From: Alphaproteobacteria bacterium
GTDB lineage: Bacteria; Pseudomonadota; Alphaproteobacteria; UBA8366
Assembly (NCBI GenBank): GCA_029861675.1
Contig: JAOTYV010000055.1
Span: 1 to 20,028 of the forward strand
DNA: 20,028 bases
Direction of reading: 5' to 3'
In this document: one piece after another, positions 7,042 to 14,986 of the stretch
Position numbering within the stretch: the first letter of the stretch is position 1
Layout of the letters: every line of letters begins with the position of its first letter
Translations under genes and position numbers: made by a program
Notes under the pieces: model-generated
Seen by the model: only the letters and a program-made list of their open reading frames with translations
Databases searched by the model: none
What the model was told of the DNA's origin: nothing

Positions 7042-7905
7042 ATGTCCTATGACCGTATCACCGTCCGGCGGATTGCCGGCGCGCTCGGCGCCGAGATCGA
7101 TGGCGTCGACCTGAGCGGCCCGATCGACGACGCGACATTCGCGGAAATCCGCCATGCCTGGCTCGAACATCTCATCATCTGCTTCCGCGGCCAGGAGCTG
7201 GACGACGATGCGCTGATGGCGTTCGGCCGGCGCTTTGCGCCGTTGTTCCGCCATCCGAACTTCGTACCCGATCCGATCCATCCGGATATCGTGCGCATCC
7301 ATCGGCGGCCCGGTGACAAAAGGATCGTCGGCGAGGATTGGCACGCGGACACCACCTGCATGTCGCAACCGCCGTCGGGCGCGGTGCTGTTTGCGGTCGA
7401 CGTTCCGCCCTATGGCGGCGATACGCTCTTCGCCAATCAGTACCTCGCCTATGAAAGCCTGTCCGAGGGGATGAAGGAGCAATTGCGCCATCTGCGCGCG
7501 GTCCACAGCGATATCAAGGCCGCCGGGCCGCAGGCGGACCGGAACAAGGACCGGACGTCGAAGGTGCGCGAGGACGCCGACTGGCGCGAAACCGCCAGCG
7601 ACCATCCGGTGGTGCGCACGCATCCCGAAACCGGACGCAAGAGCCTGTTCGTCAATGCCTCCTACACGTTGCGGTTCGCCGGCATGACCGACGCCGAAAG
7701 CGCGCCGCTGCTGGACTTTTTGCTGGAGCATGCCCACCGCCCGGAGTTCACCTGCCGTTTCCGCTGGGAAAAAGGCTCCGTCGTGGTGTGGGACAACCGG
7801 TGTGCGCTGCACATTGCCGTCAACGATGTGCATACCGGGCCACGGATCATGCATCGGGTCCAGATGGCGGGCGAACGGCCGGTCGGCCCGGCAAGTTCGC
7901 CGTAA
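7042..7905 (+). CDS. TauD/TfdA family Fe(II)/2-oxoglutarate-dependent dioxygenase
   Basis: The 287-residue enzyme would hydroxylate an organic substrate while turning 2-oxoglutarate and O2 into succinate and CO2. The jelly-roll fold is visible throughout: ITVRRIAGALGAEIDGVDLS at the N-terminus, the H-x-D metal motif at His101/Asp103 (DWHADTT), the third metal ligand His257 (WDNRCALHIAVND), and the 2-oxoglutarate-binding arginine(s) R268/R272 (GPRIMHRVQM). All catalytic ligands are present and spaced as in E. coli TauD. The substrate is unknown: taurine, phenoxyacetates, carnitine-type compounds and others are used in this family. It is divergent from the Gfo/Idh/MocA operon, which suggests shared regulation. 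rnd follows 59 bases downstream on the same strand, so some read-through into rnd is possible. Confidence 0.93.
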   Translation: MSYDRITVRRIAGALGAEIDGVDLSGPIDDATFAEIRHAWLEHLIICFRGQELDDDALMAFGRRFAPLFRHPNFVPDPIHPDIVRIHRRPGDKRIVGEDWHADTTCMSQPPSGAVLFAVDVPPYGGDTLFANQYLAYESLSEGMKEQLRHLRAVHSDIKAAGPQADRNKDRTSKVREDADWRETASDHPVVRTHPETGRKSLFVNASYTLRFAGMTDAESAPLLDFLLEHAHRPEFTCRFRWEKGSVVVWDNRCALHIAVNDVHTGPRIMHRVQMAGERPVGPASSP

Positions 7906-7964
7906 CCGACCGCCATGCTCAGATTCTTTCCTTACCGCTTTTTTCCGTGTATGGCTTGCCGCCT

Positions 7965-9137
7965 ATGACAGTCACTCCGATCACCGACAGCGCGGAACTC
8001 AAGGCTTTTTGCCGGCGGCTGGCAAATACCGAGTTCGTCACCGTGGACACCGAATTCGTCCGCGAAAAGACCTATTGGCCGATCCTGTGCCTCGTGCAGG
8101 TCGCCGGGCCGGACGATTCCGCAGTCATCGATATGAAGGCGCCGGGACTCGACCCGGAACCGCTCTACGCGGTGCTCGCCAACACCAAGATTCTCAAGGT
8201 ATTTCACGCCGCGCGGCAGGATCTGGAGATATTCTTCAACAAGATGGGCAAGGTTCCGGCGCCCATTTTCGACACTCAGGTGGCCGCCATGGTCTGCGGC
8301 TTCGGCGACCAGGTCGGCTACGAGACCATCGTCAACCGCATCCTCGGGCAGAGCGTCGACAAGGGCTCCCGTTTCGCGGATTGGTCGCGCCGGCCGCTGA
8401 CCCAGAAGCAATTGCAGTACGCTCTCGACGACGTGCTTCATTTGCGCGGCGTCTATGAATCACTGGCCGCCGAGTTGGCGAAGTCGAAGCGTGCCGCCTG
8501 GCTCGACGAGGAGATGGCGACCCTGACCGCATCGCGGACATATCAGATGGCGCCGGATGACGCCTGGCGGCGTCTAAAGACGCGGGGCGGCAACAAGAAA
8601 TTCTTCGCCGTGCTCAAGACGGTGGCCGCATGGCGCGAGGCGGAAGCGCAGGCGCGCGACATGCCGCGCAACCGGATCATCCGCGACGATTCCCTGCTCG
8701 ACATCGCGGCCCATGCGCCCAACACGGTCGAAGCCCTGTCCCGCACACGTGGGCTGCCGAAAGGCTTTGCCGAAGGCAAGTTGGGCCGGCCGCTGTTGGC
8801 GGCGGTGAAAACGGGTCTGAAACTGCCGGACAGTGAAATTCCGACGCGGCCGCGCCGCGATCGGCCGACCCCCGGCATCGGGCCGCTGACCGATCTCTTA
8901 AAAGTTCTGCTGAAGCATGAGTGCGAGAAACATGCCGTCGCATCGCGCTTGATCGCAAGCGCCGACGACCTTACCCAGATTGCGAGCGACGATAAGGCGG
9001 ATGTGCCGGCTTTGCGAGGCTGGCGCCGCGATCTGTTCGGCAAACAGGCGCTCGCACTGAAACATGGCAAGCTCGCACTGGCCGTCGACGGCAACGGCAT
9101 CACCGTCATCAAGACGCCGGGCGCGAAGAGTTCGTAA
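7965..9137 (+). CDS. rnd: Ribonuclease D
   Basis: The 390-residue product is a 3'-to-5' exoribonuclease that trims tRNA and other structured RNA 3' ends in the cytoplasm. It carries the DEDDy exonuclease domain: Asp28 and Glu30 (TVDTEFVREKTYWP), Asp86 (FHAARQDLEIFF), then Tyr152 and Asp156 (QYALDDVLHL). The HRDC-type helical region follows at about residues 210-290 (AWREAEAQARDMPRNRIIRDDSLLDIAAHAP). Length fits the family. The start at ATG 7965 matches the family N-terminus, although no clear Shine-Dalgarno site precedes it; the frame stays open upstream into the dioxygenase gene, but that part is not RNase D-like. It is convergent with ppx, with 9 bases between the stop codons. Confidence 0.95.
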   Translation: MTVTPITDSAELKAFCRRLANTEFVTVDTEFVREKTYWPILCLVQVAGPDDSAVIDMKAPGLDPEPLYAVLANTKILKVFHAARQDLEIFFNKMGKVPAPIFDTQVAAMVCGFGDQVGYETIVNRILGQSVDKGSRFADWSRRPLTQKQLQYALDDVLHLRGVYESLAAELAKSKRAAWLDEEMATLTASRTYQMAPDDAWRRLKTRGGNKKFFAVLKTVAAWREAEAQARDMPRNRIIRDDSLLDIAAHAPNTVEALSRTRGLPKGFAEGKLGRPLLAAVKTGLKLPDSEIPTRPRRDRPTPGIGPLTDLLKVLLKHECEKHAVASRLIASADDLTQIASDDKADVPALRGWRRDLFGKQALALKHGKLALAVDGNGITVIKTPGAKSS

Positions 9138-9146
9138 ACCTCCCGC

Positions 9147-10697
9147 TCAGTCGCCGACGCCGCTGATCTTGGCTTCGCCGTTCGGAAGATAATATTCAAT
9201 CTCCGCTTCACACGACAATGCTTTGGCAAGCGAGAGAAAACGCCGATCGACGACATCGCCGACAAGAATGTCCGCATGGTCGGGAAGCGACAGGGTCAGC
9301 CGGCGGTCCCGCCGGCTCAACGCCGCCTGTTTGAGCAGCGATATCACTCCCCCCGAATAGGTATAGGCGAGGCGCATGGCCATCCCGATGGCGCGGGCCT
9401 GAGCCGTTTCGGCTTCCGAAAGGAGCCACCCGGCCTCGCGCTCAATCAATTCTTTCGGCAATGCCGAATGGCGGGCGGCAACGGCAAGCGCAATAAACGC
9501 CCGGCCGGCATGGTCGGTGCCGACGGCGGGATGCCGCAGGATCCGGGAAAAGACCATCTCGGCGCGGTAGTCGGGATGTTCCGACCAGCCGATATCGGCG
9601 AGGTAGCATGCGGCGAGCCGAAACCGCATTTGGTGCTTGGTCTCATCCGGAAAGATCGGCGTCATCCAATGGAACAGCGCTTCGCCATCGGCGGTCACCC
9701 GACCCATCCGTTCCGCTTCGCGCTGACAAATCGACAGTAGTGGATCGCGCCGCCGTACGGTGGCGGACAACCGGTCGTATAGGCATCCTTCGCGAAGACC
9801 GTAGGCGGAAAAGACGACGTCGCTGACACCGGACACCTGAACAATGCGCTGCAGGAGGTAGGCGGCATACGGCACCGTATCGATGCGTTGCCGGGATATT
9901 CCTGGAATTTTACGCAGCGATTTAGGTCCCAGTTTTCCCAGGAGCTTGGTGAACTCGACGATTTCCTCCGCGTCGATCGTGTAGTGATGGATCACGTGTA
10001 ACGGATAGTCGCTTTGCGCCATGTGAACCCGCGCCAACATGCGCCACGCGCCGCCGACCGGATAAAAATGCTGTTTTTTTGCCTCGGGGATCCAATCGAC
10101 CGACGCCAATTGCTTGTCGATGATGCCGCGTCCCTTGGCGGGACGCCCATCCGCCACGTCCAAAAGCCGCAAGGGGCCGAGCGGCAGTGTGATGTAGTCG
10201 CCGGACGTGCGGCCACTCAGTCTGACCAGTTCGACGCTGCCGCCGCCGAGGTCGCCCATCAGGCCTTCGGCTTCTGGAATCCCCGACAAAACGCCCATCG
10301 CCGACAACCGCGCCTCATCCTCGCCGGCGAGAATGCGCACGTCGAAACCACATTGGTCGCGCACCGCCGCCACGAATTCCGGGCCGTTCTCCGCATCGCG
10401 TACCGCCGCCGTCGCGACCACGTCAACCTGTTCGACACCCATGGCCGACAACAATCCACGAAACCGGGCCAGGCTCGACAACGCCAATTCCATGCCCGAC
10501 TCAAGCATGCGACCGCTCTTGGTCAATCCGCGTGCGAGACCGCACAATACCTTTTCATTGAAGACCGGTGTTGGCGCGCGCTGGGCGCCTTCATACACCA
10601 CCAAGCGGATCGAATTCGACCCGATATCGACCACCGCGACAGGCACAGGCCCCCGCCGCCGGCCGTCCTGGCCTCCGCGCGTCAGTACACCCGGCAC
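9147..10697 (-). CDS. ppx: Exopolyphosphatase (Ppx/GppA family)
   Basis: The 516-residue enzyme should release phosphate from polyphosphate chains, or hydrolyse pppGpp. ASKHA-fold phosphate loops are clear: VAVVDIGSNSIRLVVYE (residues 20-36), AAVRDAENG, the Glu-bearing AGEDEARL (124-131) and GDLGGGSVELV (148-158). A C-terminal HD-like helical domain with YLADIGWSEHPDYR fits the long exopolyphosphatase form of about 500 residues. The start is GTG 10697, 4 bases after the ppk stop, so translation is probably coupled to ppk; no strong Shine-Dalgarno site of its own is seen. Pairing synthesis (ppk) and breakdown (ppx) of polyphosphate in one operon is a known arrangement. Its 3' end nearly meets rnd from the other strand. 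Confidence 0.94.
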   Translation of the reverse strand: MPGVLTRGGQDGRRRGPVPVAVVDIGSNSIRLVVYEGAQRAPTPVFNEKVLCGLARGLTKSGRMLESGMELALSSLARFRGLLSAMGVEQVDVVATAAVRDAENGPEFVAAVRDQCGFDVRILAGEDEARLSAMGVLSGIPEAEGLMGDLGGGSVELVRLSGRTSGDYITLPLGPLRLLDVADGRPAKGRGIIDKQLASVDWIPEAKKQHFYPVGGAWRMLARVHMAQSDYPLHVIHHYTIDAEEIVEFTKLLGKLGPKSLRKIPGISRQRIDTVPYAAYLLQRIVQVSGVSDVVFSAYGLREGCLYDRLSATVRRRDPLLSICQREAERMGRVTADGEALFHWMTPIFPDETKHQMRFRLAACYLADIGWSEHPDYRAEMVFSRILRHPAVGTDHAGRAFIALAVAARHSALPKELIEREAGWLLSEAETAQARAIGMAMRLAYTYSGGVISLLKQAALSRRDRRLTLSLPDHADILVGDVVDRRFLSLAKALSCEAEIEYYLPNGEAKISGVGD

Positions 10698-10701
10698 GCG
10701 G

Positions 10702-12843
10702 TCACATCCGTTTCAACTGCAGGGCTCGGACCGGTTTCGACTCTTCCAGTGCGCTGCCCCGGCCCGACAGGCTCGGATTCGTCATGAAAAAAGTGTGCGC
10801 GCTGAAGGAGTCGGCGTCGGATGCCATCCGATGGAACGTGCCATCCGGATGCATCTGCCAGCTTTGCGCCACATCGTTAAAATTGGCGATCATAATTTGT
10901 TCGAGGACCTGCTTCTTGACCGTGGAATTGCTGATCGGGACCAGCGTCTCCACCCGGCGGTCGAGGTTGCGCGGCATCCAGTCGGCGGAGGATATGAACA
11001 CCTTGGCCTGGGCCGACGGCATTTTTCGCCCCGCGGCAAAGCAGACGATTCTGCCGTGTTCGAGAAATCGGCCAACAATACTTTTGACCCTTATCCTTTC
11101 GGACATGCCCTCGACGCCGGGCCGGAGACAACAAATACCCCGCACCACGAGGTCGATTTCAACCCCCGCCTGACTGGCCCGGTAGAGGGAATCGATTATG
11201 AATGGGTCGACCAGGGCATTTAATTTCGCCCAAATTTGCGCCGGCTTGCCGGCACGCGCGTTTTCGATCTCATCATCGATCAAGCCATCCAGCGAAGAAC
11301 GCAGCGTCAATGGGGAAATCGCGAGCTTTTCCATGGCGTCCGGCGTCGCGTACCCGGTCATATAGTTGAACAGCTTGGCGGCATCGCGCCCCAGCGCCGG
11401 ATCGCAGGTGAAATAGCTGAGGTCGGTATAGCTGCGCGCGGTCACCGGATGGTAATTGCCGGTGCCAAAATGCGAATAGGTGCGCAGCCCGCTTCCTTCA
11501 CGCCGCACCACCAGCGACACCTTGGCATGGGTTTTTAGATCGACGAAGCCGTAAACCACCTGCACGCCGGCGCGCTCCAAGTCTCTGGCCCAGCGAATAT
11601 TCGCCGCCTCGTCGAACCGCGCCTTCAACTCGACCAAGGCGGTCACGGCCTTGCCCGCCTCCGCCGCCTCGACCAATGTCTTGACGACCGGCGAATCGTC
11701 GGAGGTCCGATACAGCGTCTGCTTGATCGCAACGACCGCCGGATCGCGCGCGGCCTGCCGCAAAAATTGCACCACTACATCGAAACTTTCGTACGGATGA
11801 TGGACGATGATGTCCTTGGTGCGAATCGCGGCAAAGCAATCGCCGCCGAAATCCCGGATGCGCTCCGGAAATCGCGCGCTGTACGACGCGAATTGAAGGT
11901 CTTTGCGCTCCTCAGCGATCAGGATCTTGATATCGCTGAGGCCCAGAAATTCCTCCAATTCGAAGCAATCTTCCACCTTGACGCCGAGTTGTTCGGTCAC
12001 GAAGTGCCGCAGTCCCTCCGGCATGCCGGCATTGACCGTCAGCCGAATGACGTTACCGCGCCGCCGCTGTTTCAGGGCGGATTCGAAGGTCAGAACCAGA
12101 TCTTCCGCTTCCTCGTCGATTTCGACTTCGCTGTCGCGGATCACCCGAAACGCGCCCTGCCCCGTCACATCGAAGCCCGGGAACAGCCGGTGCAGATAGC
12201 GCCCGATTACGTGTTCCAGCGCAATGGATCGTAACGCTGACCCCGGCAGCCGGATAAACCGCTCGATATGCCCGATAGACACCAACCCGGTCAGCACACG
12301 CTCGTCCGACGGCCTGCGAAGCTGCAGCACCATCACGAGCCCTTGGTTCGGGATGAAGGGGAACGGATGCGCCGGATCGACCGCGAACGGGGTCAACACC
12401 GGGAATATTTGTTCCATAAACCAGCCTTCGAGCCAGGCTTCCTCCGCTTTCCGTAAATTGTCAGGCTCGACCACGGTGATACCGGCGCTGGCCGCTTCCC
12501 GCCGCAGCTTGCGCCAGCAACGCTGTTGTTCCGCGAGCAACATGCCCGCCTCGTTCGAAATGGCGCTGAGCTGTTGCGCGGGCGTCAGCCCGTCATCGCT
12601 TGGCGTCGATACGCCGGCCGCGACCTGTCCCATCAGGCCGGCCACGCGGACCATGTAGAATTCATCAAGATTGCTGCTTGAAATTGCCAGAAAGCGAAGC
12701 CGCTCCAGCACCGGATGGGCAATGTTATAGGCTTCCTCCAACACTCGCGTGTTGAAGCTGAGCCAGGACAGCTCCCGATTCAGATATCGGGATTTCCGGT
12801 CCATGTTCGGCGCTTGCTCGGCAACCACTTTGACGGTCGACAC
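10702..12843 (-). CDS. ppk1: Polyphosphate kinase 1
   Basis: The 713-residue enzyme reversibly transfers the ATP terminal phosphate to inorganic polyphosphate. N-terminal domain: [21 protein letters not shown] and [17 protein letters not shown]. The two phospholipase-D-like catalytic domains carry the autophosphorylated histidine at H439 ([11 protein letters not shown], equivalent to E. coli H435), [18 protein letters not shown], and the second conserved histidine H596 (GRFLEHGRI, equivalent to H592). Length is a little above the E. coli 688. The GTG at 12843 is preferred over the internal ATG 13 codons later because AGGAG lies 7 bases before it. It heads a two-gene operon with ppx and is divergent from the sixA-like gene; a consensus -10 box lies in between. 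Confidence 0.96.
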   Translation of the reverse strand: MSTVKVVAEQAPNMDRKSRYLNRELSWLSFNTRVLEEAYNIAHPVLERLRFLAISSSNLDEFYMVRVAGLMGQVAAGVSTPSDDGLTPAQQLSAISNEAGMLLAEQQRCWRKLRREAASAGITVVEPDNLRKAEEAWLEGWFMEQIFPVLTPFAVDPAHPFPFIPNQGLVMVLQLRRPSDERVLTGLVSIGHIERFIRLPGSALRSIALEHVIGRYLHRLFPGFDVTGQGAFRVIRDSEVEIDEEAEDLVLTFESALKQRRRGNVIRLTVNAGMPEGLRHFVTEQLGVKVEDCFELEEFLGLSDIKILIAEERKDLQFASYSARFPERIRDFGGDCFAAIRTKDIIVHHPYESFDVVVQFLRQAARDPAVVAIKQTLYRTSDDSPVVKTLVEAAEAGKAVTALVELKARFDEAANIRWARDLERAGVQVVYGFVDLKTHAKVSLVVRREGSGLRTYSHFGTGNYHPVTARSYTDLSYFTCDPALGRDAAKLFNYMTGYATPDAMEKLAISPLTLRSSLDGLIDDEIENARAGKPAQIWAKLNALVDPFIIDSLYRASQAGVEIDLVVRGICCLRPGVEGMSERIRVKSIVGRFLEHGRIVCFAAGRKMPSAQAKVFISSADWMPRNLDRRVETLVPISNSTVKKQVLEQIMIANFNDVAQSWQMHPDGTFHRMASDADSFSAHTFFMTNPSLSGRGSALEESKPVRALQLKRM

Positions 12844-12850
12844 CTATTGT

Positions 12851-12855
12851 CTCCT
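12851..12855 (-). promoter_or_regulatory. ppk1 Shine-Dalgarno site inside a possible leader stem-loop
   Basis: AGGAG on the minus strand lies 7 bases before the GTG start of ppk1. It is enclosed by a 6-base inverted repeat, AATAGG/CCTATT at 12843-12848 and 12875-12880, whose one arm touches the start codon. The loop is 26 bases, so any structure would be weak. Confidence 0.45.
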
Positions 12856-12895
12856 CAAATCACTCAACAACAGAAATAGGCGCTTTTTCCCCAAT

Positions 12896-12915
12896 TACAG
12901 TACAACGGTACAGTA
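12896..12915. repeat. Tandem TACAGTA heptamers between ppk1 and the sixA-like gene
   Basis: TACAGTA occurs at 12896-12902 and again at 12909-12915, a 13-base period. The copies lie just downstream of the ppk1 -10 box, across the expected transcription start, where a repressor would block. They do not match the usual Pho-box direct repeat. Candidate operator only. Confidence 0.4.
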
Positions 12916-12917
12916 AA

Positions 12918-12923
12918 ATTATA
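12918..12923 (-). promoter_or_regulatory. Consensus -10 box of the ppk1-ppx promoter
   Basis: The minus strand reads TATAAT here, in an otherwise GC-rich genome, about 75 bases upstream of the ppk1 start. No good -35 TTGACA-like hexamer is found 16-18 bases further up, so an activator may be needed. On the plus strand TATAAC (12920-12925) overlaps it and could serve the sixA-like gene, giving back-to-back -10 elements. Confidence 0.45.
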
Positions 12924-12966
12924 ACGGAATGTTTACGATCTAGGCCCAATCGGCCAAAAGGACCAT

Positions 12967-13491
12967 ATGTTGCGGCTAACCCTCTTTCGCCACGCTGATG
13001 CAGCGCCGGCCGGTGACGGATTGGAGGATTTCGATCGCTCCCTGACCGAACGCGGGCAGACAGCCGCCGGCGCGATGGCCCACGCGATGGTGGCCGCGGG
13101 AATATCGCCCTCGCTCATTCTTTGTTCCGCCGCCCAGCGGGCGCGCGAATCCCTTGCATGCGCGGCACCCATCTTACGCGGCGATTCCCGGGTCGAAATC
13201 GAATGCGCGCTCTATCTCGCCAGCGCGGATACAATTTTCGACCGTCTGCGGGGGATCAAGAGCACCGACACCGAAGTCATGGTGATCGGCCACAATCCCG
13301 GTCTGCATGAACTCGCACTTGTGCTGACAGAACCGGTGGAGTCCGAAGCGTATCGCAATCTGGCGGCAAATTTTCCGACGGCCGCCTTGGCGGAAATCGG
13401 ATTTCAGGCAAAGCGCTGGACCGGGATGAAACGGGGTCATGGAATACTCCGGCGTTTCGTCACACCCCGCGCCCTTATGCAGGAAGGCTGA
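12967..13491 (+). CDS. SixA-like phosphohistidine phosphatase, histidine phosphatase superfamily
   Basis: The 174-residue protein matches SixA: the N-terminal RHA motif (LTLFRHADAAPAG) gives the phospho-accepting His9, and the second catalytic histidine is His109 in VMVIGHNPGLHELAL. These positions are close to H8 and H108 of E. coli SixA. LTERGQ and SAAQRARES are the other usual blocks. The expected role is removal of phosphate from phosphohistidine proteins such as histidine phosphotransfer domains or PTS proteins. The start ATG 12967 has AAAAGGA just upstream. It is divergent from ppk1, whose product itself passes through phosphohistidine; a functional link is only a guess. It is convergent with the SDR gene, with 23 bases between the stops. 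Confidence 0.9.
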   Translation: MLRLTLFRHADAAPAGDGLEDFDRSLTERGQTAAGAMAHAMVAAGISPSLILCSAAQRARESLACAAPILRGDSRVEIECALYLASADTIFDRLRGIKSTDTEVMVIGHNPGLHELALVLTEPVESEAYRNLAANFPTAALAEIGFQAKRWTGMKRGHGILRRFVTPRALMQEG

Positions 13492-13514
13492 AGCTGAAAG
13501 CCGCGCCGTCGAGC

Positions 13515-14294
13515 CTACAGCGTTCCGGAGAAACTACCGCCATCCATCAACAGGTTCTGCCCGGTGATAAATCCGGCATTCGCACCACACAGAAAGGCGC
13601 AGGCATCGCCGAATTCCGCCGGCGCGCCGAAACGTCCCGACGGGTTCTCCGCCTTGCGCTGCACCACCAGTTTTTCGTAGGGCTCGCCGAATTTCTCCGC
13701 CTGAAAGCGCAGATTATCGAACAGCCTTTCGGTTTCGAACGGTCCCGGCAGCAGGTTATTGATGGTCACGTTGTGCGCGACGGTCTTGCGCGACAGGCCG
13801 GCGATGAAGCCGGTCAAGCCGGCACGCGCGCCATTCGACAGTCCGAGCACTTCGATCGGCGATTTGACGGCCGCCGAGGTGATGTTGACGATCCGCCCGA
13901 ATCGCCGCTCGATCATCCCATCGACGATCGCCTTGATCAGGAAGATCGGCGTCAGCATGTTGCCGTCGACCGCCTTGATCCAATCCTCGCGCTCCCAGTC
14001 GCGAAAATCGCCCGCCGGCGGTCCGCCCGCGTTGTTGATCAGGATGTCCGGATCGGGACACGCTTCAAGGACGGCCGCGCGGCCGGTGTCGCTGGTAATA
14101 TCGGCTGCTACGGCGGTCACCGAGACACCCGTGGCGCCGCTAATTTCCGCGGCCACAGCCTCCAGGATTTCCTGCGTGCGAGCATTGAGGACAAGATCGA
14201 CCCCTTCCCGCGCGAGCGATACGGCGCACGCCTTCCCCAACCCCTTGGAAGACGCGCAAACGATCGCTTTTTTTCCCCGTAAGCCCAGATCCAT
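13515..14294 (-). CDS. Atypical SDR, annotated-style 3-oxoacyl reductase, with Tyr and Lys replaced
   Basis: The 259-residue Rossmann protein has a clear cofactor loop CASSKGLG (13-20), AADI (63-66), NNAG (87-90) and NITS with Ser140. The canonical YxxxK is missing: at the FabG-aligned positions the sequence GLSNGARAG has Ser153 and Arg157. The C-terminus (ITGQNLLMDGGSFSGTL) is typical of FabG-like SDRs. I recall similar GLSNGAR proteins as a recurrent bacterial subfamily, so this is probably not decay. The catalytic mechanism and substrate are unknown; an NAD(P)-dependent reductase is the default guess. The start at 14294 has GGGGAG 9 bases upstream. It is the last gene of the DUF2066-to-hdaA operon, 14 bases after hdaA. 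Confidence 0.88.
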   Translation of the reverse strand: MDLGLRGKKAIVCASSKGLGKACAVSLAREGVDLVLNARTQEILEAVAAEISGATGVSVTAVAADITSDTGRAAVLEACPDPDILINNAGGPPAGDFRDWEREDWIKAVDGNMLTPIFLIKAIVDGMIERRFGRIVNITSAAVKSPIEVLGLSNGARAGLTGFIAGLSRKTVAHNVTINNLLPGPFETERLFDNLRFQAEKFGEPYEKLVVQRKAENPSGRFGAPAEFGDACAFLCGANAGFITGQNLLMDGGSFSGTL

Positions 14295-14308
14295 GGTCCC
14301 GCTCCCCG

Positions 14309-14986
14309 TCAGCCCAAATTTTCGTCGCGCAATACGTCACGCGCAAGGGGCACCGTAATGCGCCGGCGCCCGACCAACGCCGCGGTATCGAGCGCCGCGG
14401 CCACCCGCCGGGCCGCCTCGAATGAGCGCTCCATGTGCATGACAAGATAAGTGATTACGTCCTGCTCGACGCGGAGCTGGCGATCGGCGAATTGTTTGAC
14501 CAGCACCGCGCCGATCAACCCTTCGTCCGGCGCCCCCACGGCCAGTGCCGGAAGTGCCGTCAGCCGAGATCGAAGATCCTCCAATTCCACCGTCCACCGG
14601 GCCGGCGGCGACTCCGCCGTCAGCAACAGATGGCCGTTTCGCTCCGCGATCAAATTGTAAAAATGGAAAAGCTTTGTTTCGTCAACGCCGCGATCGGCAT
14701 CTTCGATCGCCCAGGTCACGCCTTTCGCAAGCAGCGCATCGAGCTCCATCGCGCCGAACGCCGACGCGGCGACGAGAGCGCCCCCGCTGCGGGCGCAAAA
14801 TACCTGAGCCAGATGGGTCTTGCCGCATCCCGGCGGGCCATACATGCACACCGCGGGAGCGGGCCAATCGGGCCAGCGGTCGATCATGTCCACCGCCGCT
14901 TCGTTACACGACGCAACGAGGAAATCCTCCCATCCCATCGCGGGACGATGGTCGAATTCGAACGTAATCTGGGAAGTTGTCGTCAT
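14309..14986 (-). CDS. hdaA: HdaA/Hda-type DnaA regulator, AAA+ family
   Basis: The 225-residue protein is a short DnaA-like AAA+ ATPase without the DNA-binding domain IV, as in Hda/HdaA, which promotes ATP hydrolysis on DnaA when bound to the sliding clamp and so limits re-initiation. An N-terminal clamp-binding motif QITFEF (residues 6-11) is visible. Walker A is GPPGCGKT (50-57), Walker B AIEDAD (93-98), sensor 1 region LLLTAESPP, and sensor 2 region MERSFEAARRVAAALD. The start ATG 14986 overlaps the stop of the permease gene by 4 bases (ATGA), so the two are translationally coupled. The arrangement permease-hdaA is seen in other alphaproteobacteria (recollection). Confidence 0.92.
   Translation of the reverse strand: MTTTSQITFEFDHRPAMGWEDFLVASCNEAAVDMIDRWPDWPAPAVCMYGPPGCGKTHLAQVFCARSGGALVAASAFGAMELDALLAKGVTWAIEDADRGVDETKLFHFYNLIAERNGHLLLTAESPPARWTVELEDLRSRLTALPALAVGAPDEGLIGAVLVKQFADRQLRVEQDVITYLVMHMERSFEAARRVAAALDTAALVGRRRITVPLARDVLRDENLG

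Noticed and set aside
5695..7854. 719-residue minus-strand open frame
   Set aside because: It runs antisense to the dioxygenase and overlaps the Gfo/Idh/MocA gene in another frame; its composition is Arg/Gly/Asp-rich with no family motif. High GC explains the lack of stops.
12896..12915. TACAGTA repeats read as a Pho box
   Set aside because: Pho boxes are CTGTCAT-like repeats with an 11-base period; neither sequence nor period fits.
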